Below, in pieces: positions 11,340 through 20,015 of a stretch of 22,634 bases of DNA. The translations under genes were made by a program, and so were the position numbers. Below the pieces are notes generated by a model, which was given only the letters and a program-made list of their open reading frames with translations, was not told the DNA's origin and did no database searches. Location of the stretch: assembly GCA_002812745.2 (NCBI GenBank), contig NCSJ02000499.1, positions 1-22,634 of the forward strand. The letters are read 5' to 3'. Position 1 is the stretch's first letter. Each line of letters begins with the position of its first letter. This DNA is from Scytalidium lignicola. Lineage: Eukaryota; Ascomycota; Leotiomycetes.

Positions 11340-11731
11340 CTAGAATGAGCCTCGGCGTCTGAGTTGCTCTCGTGCTGATATTCCTGCACCGGGGGCCCGT
11401 GGGTGCTGTAGAAGATCAGCGAAATCCATGTATCCAACCAATGCCAGATGTTGTCCATACCAGGTCAGTCTCTCTCGAAGCTATTCGTTCTACTGGTATA
11501 ATGAAGAGGAAGAAGAAGACAGAAAGAATGGCGAAACCTTTTGCGGTGCGCGTCTACAGAATAAATGATCAGGAGGTGGTTAGACGTGTGAATGGAGCTG
11601 GACAAACCTACCACAACACCGTGGTCCCAAGCAAAGATTGCGAGCTCATAGAGTCGAGTAACCAGATCCCACCTCGCAGTGATGTAGCCGGCTACGAAGA
11701 TGGCGAGTGTGAGAGTAGAGAAAGGGTGCAT
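11340..11731 (-). CDS. Small two-helix membrane protein, function unknown
   Basis: Three exons, 11731-11612, 11553-11461 and 11405-11340, give 92 aa. Introns of 58 and 55 nt have GTAGGT/CTGTAG and GTATGG/CTACAG ends, and the first has a CTAAC branch site. The N-terminus MHPFSTLTLAIFVAGYITAR is a hydrophobic segment. It is followed by WDLVTRLYELAIFAWDHGVV, then a clear membrane helix at about 46-61 (GFAILSVFFFLFIIPV) and a basic tail (SAREQLRRRGSF). The splice-corrected reading gives a coherent membrane protein, and I believe similar short proteins occur in other filamentous fungi, but I cannot name the family or a function. The gene lies directly upstream of GPI1 on the same strand, its stop codon in frame with the GPI1 start. 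A role with the GPI-GlcNAc transferase is possible by position only. Confidence 0.78.
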
Positions 11732-12420
11732 GAATCCCTTCTATTGCTGCCGCATCACGGATGATGGAAGATCCCTAGAAATGGTGGATTAGCACGCGCC
11801 AACAGAACGGAATAACCAAAAGCTATGAAACTTACAGAAGTTAGTTCCCACAAGTAAGCTGTGAATGCTTAAGACTAAAACTGATTTCTCAAACTTAGAG
11901 GAAATTCTCCCACATCGTTATATTTCGAATGCATATATAGCAAGCTCATGTCAGGAAGTAGCTAATTTAGAAGAAGGCTAGAATTCGCTTTTAATTTGCG
12001 GGAACCCAAACTGCCAGATTATCGAGGTTTGGCCACAGGGATAAGAAATTAAGCTTTGGCCATCACGTGTAAGAGCCTAGACCCAGACGCCGCCTGTACG
12101 AGAAGTACCGTAGACCTCAACAGTAATACTGTCATAAGTTAACTAATAAAATTGTGAGTCTTGATGGGTCAGGGAATATTAACAATTCGCAGGGAGAATG
12201 GGTAGAGATTAACATATTTGATGGCTCAAAATTCTCGTCGTAAATCTAGCGCAGTAAGATCTGAGAGGTCGTAATAATAATACATTGTCACTACTGAGCA
12301 GAGCAACTTGAAAAATTCGTACAAGACACAAGCTATTATCCAGTCCCAGACGCCGCCTTAAATGCCGCTTATTACCCAATCTACCAGTGAAAGTTGATTT
12401 CCTAAAATATCAGAGCTGTC
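11732..12420 (-). other. Spacer between MDM35 3' end and the small membrane-protein gene
   Basis: AT-rich, no gene recognised. It contains an E-box ATCACGTG (12062-12069) and two copies of a 14-mer, CCCAGACGCCGCCT, about 263 bp apart (near 12082 and 12345). Flanks of the two copies are not similar. Presumably it includes the promoter of the small membrane-protein gene. Confidence 0.45.
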
Positions 12421-12848
12421 TCACTGAGGGAAGGACATAAACCTACAACTACGCCGCATATGTATAGCATCGCTCTCCTTATGATCTTCCCTTGCCTCCT
12501 CCAGCATCTTGTCGATGCCACGTGCCTTGAGAGCAGTCTTGGTAGCATGTTAGCTGGAGCAATATTTATGAGGAGTCACTCACGCACGGTCAAGCATTGT
12601 TTATATTCCTTGAACAGGGAGGCACATTCATCCGTCGTGCCCTTCCCTCTAAGGTATTCTGGCGGGTCAATTAGTCTCACGTCTCAAGCATCCACTAAAT
12701 CCGGATGACGAACTCTCGCTGTACCACTTTAAAAAACACGAGTCATAACGCCTTTACAACACCAAGTTAGTAGCGTATAAAGGTCGGTAGATATTTAGAA
12801 CGCCTACTCTTTGGGCTCATTGCATTCGGGGGCCAGCGACGCCGACAT
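12421..12848 (-). CDS. MDM35: Mdm35/TRIAP1-like twin CX9C intermembrane-space protein
   Basis: Four tiny exons, 12848-12808, 12751-12714, 12658-12588 and 12537-12421, encode 88 aa. Joining them restores the Mdm35 pattern: MSASLAPECNEP at the start, a first Cys-x9-Cys (ECNEPKERYDSCF), KWYSEKYLRGK, then a second Cys-x9-Cys (ECASLFKEYKQCL) and ALKARGIDKMLEEARED. In yeast Mdm35 binds Ups1/Ups2 in the mitochondrial intermembrane space and supports phosphatidic acid and phosphatidylserine transfer; twin CX9C proteins are imported through Mia40. Introns are 56, 55 and 50 nt. Intron 2 begins with the unusual donor GTTCGT. The C-terminus is uncertain: reading on gives stop 12421-12423, while a GTAGGT donor at 12445 could splice to 12401 and end the protein at residue 80. 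The gene is divergent from RRP6, 181 bp away. Confidence 0.88.
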
Positions 12849-13029
12849 CTTGAGCTTGAAGGGTAGCTTCGAAAGTTGCAGTTGGCTTCCCCCAAAGACA
12901 TGTGGAAGTGCAGGGGCCGTCGACACGCTAAACGCCTCGCTTATCATATCACCGATCTGCCGATAGAGCCTGGATATTATTTTTTGATGTCTCCTCCAAC
13001 TTGACTTCCAAACAAAGCACCAGCCCAGG
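12849..13029. promoter_or_regulatory. Shared divergent promoter, MDM35 and RRP6
   Basis: The two start codons face away from each other across 181 bp, so both promoters and leaders must lie here or overlap. The segment is GC-richer than neighbouring spacers. No TATA box is obvious. Confidence 0.55.
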
Positions 13030-15692
13030 ATGGATCAAACGCAGGACTTCCAGTTCCTGCAAAACCAGATCCAGGCGGCGCTAGTAGCGACAACTAGGAC
13101 TGTAGGAGCAATTGCATCGGAAGATTTATCGTTTCAACGGTCATTGAATCCTGCAGTTGGGGCTTCCCTCGATGAACAAAGCGCACGCCTACTTACTTTG
13201 TCGAATCGTCTTCTCAAGTCTGCCACTTCCTTATCCGACGTCAAATTCCGGCCCCTTCAGGATGTAGAAGATGTGGATAACAATTGGAGTAACGTCGTTG
13301 ACGTACTTGATCTGCTGCTAGAGAAGACGGCCACTTCCATCGACGAATATACCGGTGCGGTCAAGCGCAGAGACCAGGTTCGACTTGTGTTTAAAGTTCC
13401 ATAAGAATTCTTAATTAACTATAAACAGACATCACAGACATCTTCGCCTAAACCCAAAAATCAGTCGCTGGGCAGTTCATTTAGAACCCAAAATCTTCTC
13501 AAACCCCAACTTAGCTTCGACATCAAACCCAACAATTCTGACACTTCTCCCTGGAAACCTCTTCTCTCTACCAAACCTCACGCCATCGTCCCACTGGAAG
13601 AAAGTCTAAGCACGACCCAAAATGAACTGAAACAATTAGTGTACGGCTCCAAATCCCTCTCCCTACTTCTATTCCGAATCTCTGAGTGCCTCAGCAAGGC
13701 CAAAGAGATTAACACCGACAAAGAAGTAGAATGATACATAATGCAAAATTAGGTTAAATGACTACAGATGCTGACTTTTGGATTAGGTACCAACATCCCT
13801 ATAGAACAGAAATTCTACAGTTGAAATACCCAGATGCCGTATACCAAATTGCGGATCCTATTCACTACCTCCCCGTAGAAGGCACCTCAGCCACATTTGT
13901 GGATACACTAGAAGGAGTGCAAGAGATGTTAAGGGAGCTTAGAGACGCCCAAGAAATAGCTGTTGATCTTGAGCATCATGACACGCGGTCATATGTCGGT
14001 CTAGTTTCTCTAATGCAAATCAGTACAAGGAAGAAGGATTGGATCGTAGATACACTAAAGCCTTGGAGACAGGATCTTCAAATCCTTAATGAGGTGTTCG
14101 CAAATCCAAATATAATAAAAGTGAGTGCTAAAGATCAAGAATAGTTCAACTCTATCTGACCTCGTAGGTCTTTCATGGCGCTTATATGGATATCGTTTGG
14201 CTCCAGCGAGATCTGGGGCTCTATGTTGTTGGATTGTTTGATACACACCACGCGAGCAGAGTTCTAGGTTATCCCGGAGGCAGCCTTGCTTACTTACTTA
14301 AACGTTTCATCGACTTTGACGCTGATAAGAAGTATCAAACTGCAGATTGGCGTATACGGTAGGAGAGAATATGCAATGTAGAGGTTTTTTTTTTTGCTAA
14401 TGTCTCTAGACCATTACCGGAAGAGATGTTCTTTTACGCCCGAGCAGATACGCATTTCCTCCTTTATATTTATGATAATATGCGAAATGAATTGATAGCG
14501 AAGTCCAATACAACAGTACCAGACGAGAATCGTATTGAACTCGCGTTGCAAAAGTCCAAGGAGACATCCCTTCTTCGTTATGAGCGCCAGATATATGATC
14601 AAGAAACTGGGAAAGGCCCCGGCGGTTGGTATCAACTTCTCGTCAAGACACCAGCGTTACACAACAATGAGCAATTTGCAGTTTTTAAAGCAGTACATAG
14701 ATGGCGTGACGAAATAGCAAGAGCAGCTGATGATAGCACTGCCTATGTTATGCCCAATCACATGCTATCCACGATTGCGAAGATCATGCCAGTCGACATG
14801 GTTACCTTGCTAGGAATTATCAAGGCAGCTTCTCATGCAGTCAAGTCTCGGGCAGGCGAACTTTTAGAACTAATACAATCGGCAAGGGAACAAGCTCCCA
14901 ATGGTCCAAATATGATGGATATTCTGCGTCCTAAAGCAATCACTGCCACTCTTACTCACCGAGACTCAACACCCAGGACTGATCCTAACAAGCCTATTAA
15001 TATAGTCGAAGAAAGCGAGATTCGAAGCCGTAGCTCTGAATTTTGGGGTGGAGCTTTTGGAAGTAGTATATGGGACACCCCACAGGCTTCAGTGAAAAAC
15101 GCAGACCTCCGGCTTGCTGTTCCATTACCAGAACTGTCATCTAAAGTATTTGCAACACCAGAGCATCATTTACCGGATCGACCTAAAGCATCCGAGACAT
15201 TAACCAATTCTGCGATTCAAGAGACAGCCATCTCAAGCACGCAAGCAATGAGAGATGATGAGGCCTTTGTCATCAAGCGAGGGGTGAAGAGAAAGAGTGA
15301 AATTGTGGCGGAACCAGAAGTCGCTGCAGAAAATCATGACACAACCGGTGATGACTATGATATATCTTTCAACGAAAAGGAGGAACAGGAACTCAGAGGA
15401 AAAGCTTCAGCAAAAGCTAAGCGCAAAGCAGNAAAAAAAGCTATTAAAAGCTCAGCGGAAGCAAGAACAGGAGAGTGCGGCGAAGAGTGGCTTGGACGCA
15501 GGGGATGATGAAGAACCCTTCGACTATTCGAAAGCTGAATCGGTCCTCCATGCTAAACCTAACGGCAAAGATAAGAAAAATGTGAAGCGGAAGAAGCCCT
15601 TTGATCCTTATGCTAAGAGCGGCGACGCACCTCAGGGTATGCGTAGGGCACAGACAGAGAGGAGTGGTAAGAGTCATACTTTTAAGAGCTAA
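13030..15692 (+). CDS. RRP6: Rrp6/EXOSC10, nuclear exosome 3'-5' exoribonuclease
   Basis: Five exons: 13030-13377, 13429-13640, 13787-14120, 14168-14358 and 14410-15692, giving 788 aa if the N at 15432 is a surplus base. Residues 1 to about 120 are the PMC2NT domain that binds Rrp47. The DEDD-Y nuclease shows AVDLEHHD (about 246-252), VFHGAYMD (Asp306) and YARAD (Tyr371, Asp375), followed by an HRDC domain (about 440-520). The basic C-terminal tail ([13 protein letters not shown]) fits the exosome-binding region. It trims rRNA, snoRNA and aberrant RNAs in the nucleus. As printed, the frame breaks at 15432 (GCAGN followed by seven A); dropping N gives [12 protein letters not shown] and restores the conserved tail, so this is almost surely a sequence error. 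Intron 1 has an unusual GTTCGA donor. Intron 2 is the longest (146 nt). Confidence 0.94.
15432..15432 (+). other. Ambiguous base N breaking the RRP6 frame
   Basis: N lies between GCAG and a run of seven A. The upstream frame runs into a stop at 15506-15508; the frame one base over is open to 15692 and continues the Lys-rich tail. Deleting N joins them. The other N of the window (1825) also abuts a homopolymer, which points to homopolymer miscalls. Confidence 0.85.
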
Positions 15693-16357
15693 ACACTCGA
15701 GAGGTCCTCTTAAGAACAGAAATTTGAAGAAGGATGTAGACAAATCACCAAGTCCATGATGATTGGTGATATTTTCCCAACACTTGGACTGCAAAAATTA
15801 TCTGTATGGGCTTAGTCACGATGATCTCACTGGCCAAGCTTTACCATGAACATTTCTTCATGGCACACTACATGTGATTGTCTTCGGATATTCTGCATGT
15901 AGTAAATTAGTGTCATATCTTTATTATCTTTACTAGGGGTTGAACATCCAAGCCTCAGCATCTAAGGATTATTTGACCTTAGTTTGCCCATCCCCCGTCT
16001 GTAACCATAACAGCCGAGCTACGCAAAAGCTGCTCCTCGAGGTTAGGTTGGGCGTTCTCTTCGTTATTAAGGACTAAGATATAGCGTTTCCACTGTATAG
16101 ATAGGATATGATACCATAGTATAGGGGATCCAAAAATATGAATAAAACCTGGCAGTGCCACAGGGGTAAGGTCGGGGTTCTGACTGTCATTCTACTTTTA
16201 TTTCCCACTTTGCAAGTGACAACTTAAGCATGCCTGTGTTGGCTCCTAATTTAGACCCCTCTGGCCTTCTATATGTGATGAGATAGGGTAAGTCTTCTCC
16301 AGTATATAACCAAGATAACGCCACACAAACATAGAATATGACGTGGAATAAAGCTTT
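15693..16357. other. Convergent spacer between RRP6 and carrier gene
   Basis: Holds the 3' flanks of two converging genes. No coding sequence is recognised; a 60-codon minus-strand frame at 15979-16161 looks like chance. A possible hairpin at about 15870-15904 pairs CTACATG with CATGTAG. Confidence 0.5.
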
Positions 16358-17350
16358 TCATGATAATACATCTTTATCGTTGGGTACCGTCCTATTAGCC
16401 CCTAGCTCCCTCATAATCCATTCATAGACAGCCCACTGGGCTGCATTTACAATGAAGGCCCTGGTACTGCAGATAGTCAATCCACGAAAGAAAACACCCA
16501 TTCCCTCCCTTCTATATGCAATCTTCGCGATCTCCATTGCACCAAGTCGCTGCGGTAATTCAACCCTAACGGCATCACTGGACCTTCCGGTGTGCAGGGA
16601 AGCACGGAGTGACGCGGACTCCAATTCGCTTGTCAGTTGCGTCTGGACTCTCGTCTTGATAACGTCCAAGGGAAATACACTTGCCCAGGTAATAACACCT
16701 GCAACACCACCACAAAGTAACACCTTCGCGGCTTCCTGTACCCCTGAGTCCCCACCTTCGGTTTTCATTGTAGACATCATCCATCTTGTCCCTAGCTCAT
16801 AAGCCCAGAAATAGAATCCATACCCGATACTATCTCTCAACGCCGTAACCACTCCACCTAGGTACAGACCTCGTATGCCTTCTGACCGTATAATCTGTCG
16901 AGCTATACTGAAACTTGAGGTGGGGGCGTTAGACATCTGGGCTCGGCATTTTATTAGTTCCGTCGGGGTGCTGACAACCCATGTTGCTAAACCTCCTATT
17001 GCACCGGCGATCCATGTTGTAGTGAGAGTTGGGGGTAGTTTGGGTGGTGAGGGTGAATATAATGAGCCGTTCGTGAGGATGTTGACAGTGCGATTATATG
17101 TCACGAAGAGGAGGGCATTGAGCGCTCCATAGCCTAAGATAGGTGCTGTGGCACCTCGAATGAGGGAAGTTGCGGTCGTGAATTGGGAAGCATAGAATTG
17201 GGGAGTGCGTATCGCATTAGTTTGGGTGGTGGTGGCCGTGATTAATGGGTTGGATTGAGCTTGCAGCCGTACTTTGAGGAGGTCCAGTGGATTGCCGATT
17301 ATTATTCCTACCGCACCACTAATGTAACCGGCCCAAAAGTCGGCAGACAT
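16358..17350 (-). CDS. Mitochondrial carrier family (SLC25) protein
   Basis: Single-exon gene of 330 aa with the threefold carrier repeat. Each repeat has the Px[DE]xx[KR] signature: PLDLLKVRLQ near residue 27, PTELIKCRAQ in the middle, and PLDVIKTRVQ in the last third. Helix motifs include FWAGYISGAVGIIIGNP, WIAGAIGGLATWVVSTP and GGVAGVITWASVFP. Length fits the usual 300-330. Such proteins exchange small metabolites across the inner mitochondrial membrane. The substrate cannot be read with confidence; the overall look is nearest the carnitine/ornithine/SLC25A45-like branch, which is inference. ATG 17350 is used because the six codons before it have only a TTG. The final helix (STRAFIVNAAQWAVYEW) is intact. 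Confidence 0.93.
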   Translation of the reverse strand: MSADFWAGYISGAVGIIIGNPLDLLKVRLQAQSNPLITATTTQTNAIRTPQFYASQFTTATSLIRGATAPILGYGALNALLFVTYNRTVNILTNGSLYSPSPPKLPPTLTTTWIAGAIGGLATWVVSTPTELIKCRAQMSNAPTSSFSIARQIIRSEGIRGLYLGGVVTALRDSIGYGFYFWAYELGTRWMMSTMKTEGGDSGVQEAAKVLLCGGVAGVITWASVFPLDVIKTRVQTQLTSELESASLRASLHTGRSSDAVRVELPQRLGAMEIAKIAYRREGMGVFFRGLTICSTRAFIVNAAQWAVYEWIMRELGANRTVPNDKDVLS

Positions 17351-18035
17351 AATGAGAGACGATACCAAACGAAATAGATATGGACAGCTATCGCGGTATC
17401 ATGGTGGTTTTGTTGCAATTAAATGGATCAGGGTTTCCCGTCCCTGTTGATACTTGGAAGTCAGCAACCCGTCCTTCAATGACGTAGTAGCCTTGGTCAA
17501 CATTGAGAAGCGACTGACCCTCGTTATATGTATGCCAATGGATAGAACAGAATTAGCACTTCTCTAAGAGTATTCTAGAGAGAAAAGGAACACAATGTAG
17601 TCGTTTTCTGATCCTACCCTAAGTAGAGTGAATATGAAGAGACTTTAAGTGGTCAAGATCTCAAAAGTTGCCCCGCCCGGATAAGGCGCTAGATCCTATT
17701 TTAGCGCTGATTTCCCCTTATCAATTGCTATCGGATAGCGGGGTCCTGCCGAAGCTTGGGAGGAGTTTCCATCTAACCGCCTCCTGATTCATCTTCATCC
17801 AAACTACTCTGTAGTACAAGCCATTGTCATTGTTTTCAAAATACAATTGCGCTCTAGGTATCTGGATGCTCTGACTCATTAGTCGTCTACGATGACTATG
17901 TATCAGGAAGATGTCGAAAGATGTACTGGGGTTGTATCAGCGCTCAGCAAACTTCTTGCACGGTGGAGCTTATAAGAGATTCCGAACTCCTCAAAGAGCC
18001 ACCTATGCGAATGTATCCTAATCCATTTCAAAACA
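17351..18035. promoter_or_regulatory. Divergent promoter region, carrier and lectin-like genes
   Basis: A 685-bp gap between divergent start codons, with no open frame of interest. A TATA-like TATAAG at 17971-17976 lies 65 bp upstream of the lectin-like start, a reasonable core promoter position. Confidence 0.5.
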
Positions 18036-18686
18036 ATGCCCTTAACGCTTCATCCAAACACTTGGTACCGGCTAACCAATTCTGAGCTGGGGCCTTGCTA
18101 TTCACTAACTATAGAGTGTCTCGACCTTGACACAGAACCACATGAACCAAACCATCCCAATAACAATGTTGCTTCTCTCATGATGGCAAAAACGTGCAAC
18201 TCCAAAAGGCAATACTGGCAAATTCGATCCCACTCAAGTGACGACGGCACTTATGAGCTACTTAACCGATATACTCTCACTAAAATGCGTCTTGATCTTG
18301 GAGCGTTCGTCCTAATTCCTTGTATGGCCGATATCCATAGAGCCGAAAATGATAACCAAAAATGGAAAATCTTACCCTGGACTGAAGCAGAAGGAGATGA
18401 AACGTTTAAATTGGTCAATGGAAACGGGGACAAGGGACATAGATGCCTTCATGCTGGGGATATTGGCCGCCGACCGTGGCTAGCTGAAGGGGATTGCCCA
18501 GGCCAACATTGGACCTTCACCCCTATTAGGAATATTCAAGAGGAGAGGTTTCTGGTAAAAGAAGACCTCGATATGGAGGAGCGTACTGCATCTCAAGGGT
18601 CTAATGTGGTTCCGGGCACTATCAATCCTGATACTAATTCATACACCTCCCGCGTGGAAGACTTTATCCTACTCTTCTGTCAATAG
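18036..18686 (+). CDS. Ricin-B-like (QxW) beta-trefoil protein
   Basis: Intronless gene of 216 aa. It begins directly with WYRLTNSELGPCYSL and repeats a pattern of about 45 residues that ends each time in a QxW motif: RQYWQIR (about residue 59-65), NQKWKILPW (about 108-116) and GQHWTFTPI (about 156-164). Three QxW repeats mark the ricin-B beta-trefoil fold, often sugar-binding. No signal peptide is visible, so it may be cytosolic or released without the classical route. The last 50 residues (EERFLVKEDLDME onward) lie outside the trefoil and look disordered. Similar fungal proteins are numerous and uncharacterised. Sugar binding is inference; the binding residues cannot be confirmed by eye. 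Confidence 0.8.
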   Translation: MPLTLHPNTWYRLTNSELGPCYSLTIECLDLDTEPHEPNHPNNNVASLMMAKTCNSKRQYWQIRSHSSDDGTYELLNRYTLTKMRLDLGAFVLIPCMADIHRAENDNQKWKILPWTEAEGDETFKLVNGNGDKGHRCLHAGDIGRRPWLAEGDCPGQHWTFTPIRNIQEERFLVKEDLDMEERTASQGSNVVPGTINPDTNSYTSRVEDFILLFCQ

Positions 18687-19344
18687 AGGAAAATAGAATC
18701 TGAACTCTAGATATCTGTAGATATCTTCCTAGTCCCCTTAATTTCATTTAACCGAAGAAGTGACAATTGTTTTCCAAAAGGAACGATGCATAGGGAAAAT
18801 CATCACAATTAAGCTCGTAGATATAAAAACGGTTCATTCAGTATTACCAGACAAACGTTCCGCTGTGCTCGGTGTCAACACTTGCTTGTACTAACACTGC
18901 AGTCCAATAAGTTCAGATAGCATTTACAACCACATTCACGACATTAACATGCCATTAAGCGGAAGGGCTATGCCAATGATACAGCATGCAGCATGAATGA
19001 AGAGAATTTGACTCCTGTAGTACTATGCCATTCTGATGTTATGAAATAACATACATTGCTCCAATAAGTGATAAAAATGAAAGAGTGACGCCTGTACCAA
19101 TTCCAATACCACCCCTAACACTAAATAAACCTCGCAGATCCCAAAACTCCACACCAAATCACTAGCTAAGTTCATAATCCCCATCGTTTAGTCATTTCTG
19201 ATAGTTGAAACCAGCTTCCAATCCCAGTATACTCCATTTTCGACCGCCCCAAAAATAGCAGGACTCGTATGTTCAAACCAGCGCCGGTTCTAATTCCCAA
19301 GCCGAGTTGTTCTATCCATTTATGACAATCCCTAAGACCGTAAA
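18687..19344. other. AT-rich spacer, possible unrecognised minus-strand coding traces
   Basis: Mostly AT-rich flank of two converging genes. On the minus strand, 19289-19188 is open just after an acceptor-like ATTAG and reads RRWFEHTSPAIFGAVENG and on. A Gly-rich hydrophobic segment (GGIGIGTGVTLSFLSLIG) is open at about 19146-19039. I could not join the two with good splice sites in the right phase, so no gene is called. Confidence 0.3.
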
Positions 19345-20015
19345 CTACTGGGGAAACATTTGTTTTACTTCTTCGTCGCTCAGTCGTATCTCGTGGACCG
19401 GATCTCTCTTACGTTCGAGGGAGTCGAAGTCGCATTCAATGTAGGAAGGAAGAAAGATCTCTAAAATGTGAGTCAGAAAGAGGATATCAAGCAACATCTA
19501 ATTTGTAGCTCTAGACATACCTGGATTCCAATCAAACCCCTGAGACGATCTCACACAAGTAATCTATGAGTTAGTGTTAGCTACTGAGTTATCACATCAT
19601 CTCGGTGCTTTCTGCCGGCGGGCTTACCAAACGCGGGGTACCGTCGGGGTCTCCTATGTTTATAACAGTATGTTCTTGCTTTAACAATGATGAACCTAAA
19701 GCATGAATTAGATATTCTTCAATAATACTTCATGAACCTTTCTTCTTTCACATATATGAGACGAGTTCACCGTATACGGGATCAAGCGAGTGACTCCTCC
19801 TGCTGCCCGTCAGACAGAAGAGAGAACATACTTAACAAGCTAGGTCTCCGATCATGGCCAAACCGAGATTCTGGAGAGGCAGGAGTAGAAGTAGTTTGCT
19901 GTCGCGGGATTTTAGGAGAGCTGGAGTATGAGGAAGAGGAGCTGGAGCTTTGTGCTGCAGCCTTGCTAGATTCGCCATAAGACGATCTCGTCGGGATCGT
20001 AATGGAAGAAGACAT
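19345..20015 (-). CDS. Ser-rich small protein, function unknown
   Basis: Four exons, 20015-19832, 19695-19628, 19563-19521 and 19460-19345, give 136 aa. The introns are 136, 64 and 60 nt with GTATGT, GTAAGC and GTATGT donors. The N-terminal half is low complexity (a long Ser run, then Pro/Thr/Ser and RFGHDRRPSLLS). The C-terminal half is compact and looks conserved: INIGDPDGTPRL, GFDWNPEIFLPSY, then LERKRDPVHEIRLSDEE. No signal peptide or membrane helix. The splice joins were chosen because each keeps frame and restores this continuous acidic block. I think related proteins occur across filamentous ascomycetes but know no function. It is divergent from RPT3 (402 bp between starts). Confidence 0.78.

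Noticed and set aside
12460..12708. 82-aa plus-strand open frame
   Set aside because: It is antisense to the well-supported MDM35 exons 3 and 4.
13641..13735. Continuation of RRP6 exon 2 to the stop at 13733-13735
   Set aside because: A GTACGG donor at 13641 joins in frame to YQHPYRTEI at 13787, matching the family; reading on ends in a stop.
15297..15692. Separate gene overlapping the RRP6 3' end
   Set aside because: It is the true RRP6 tail in a frame displaced by the surplus N at 15432.
16875..17132. 85-aa plus-strand frame
   Set aside because: Antisense shadow of the mitochondrial carrier gene.
18890..18902. Intron-like TACTAAC followed by CTGCAG on the plus strand
   Set aside because: No plausible coding exon follows; at most a 3'-UTR intron of the lectin-like gene.
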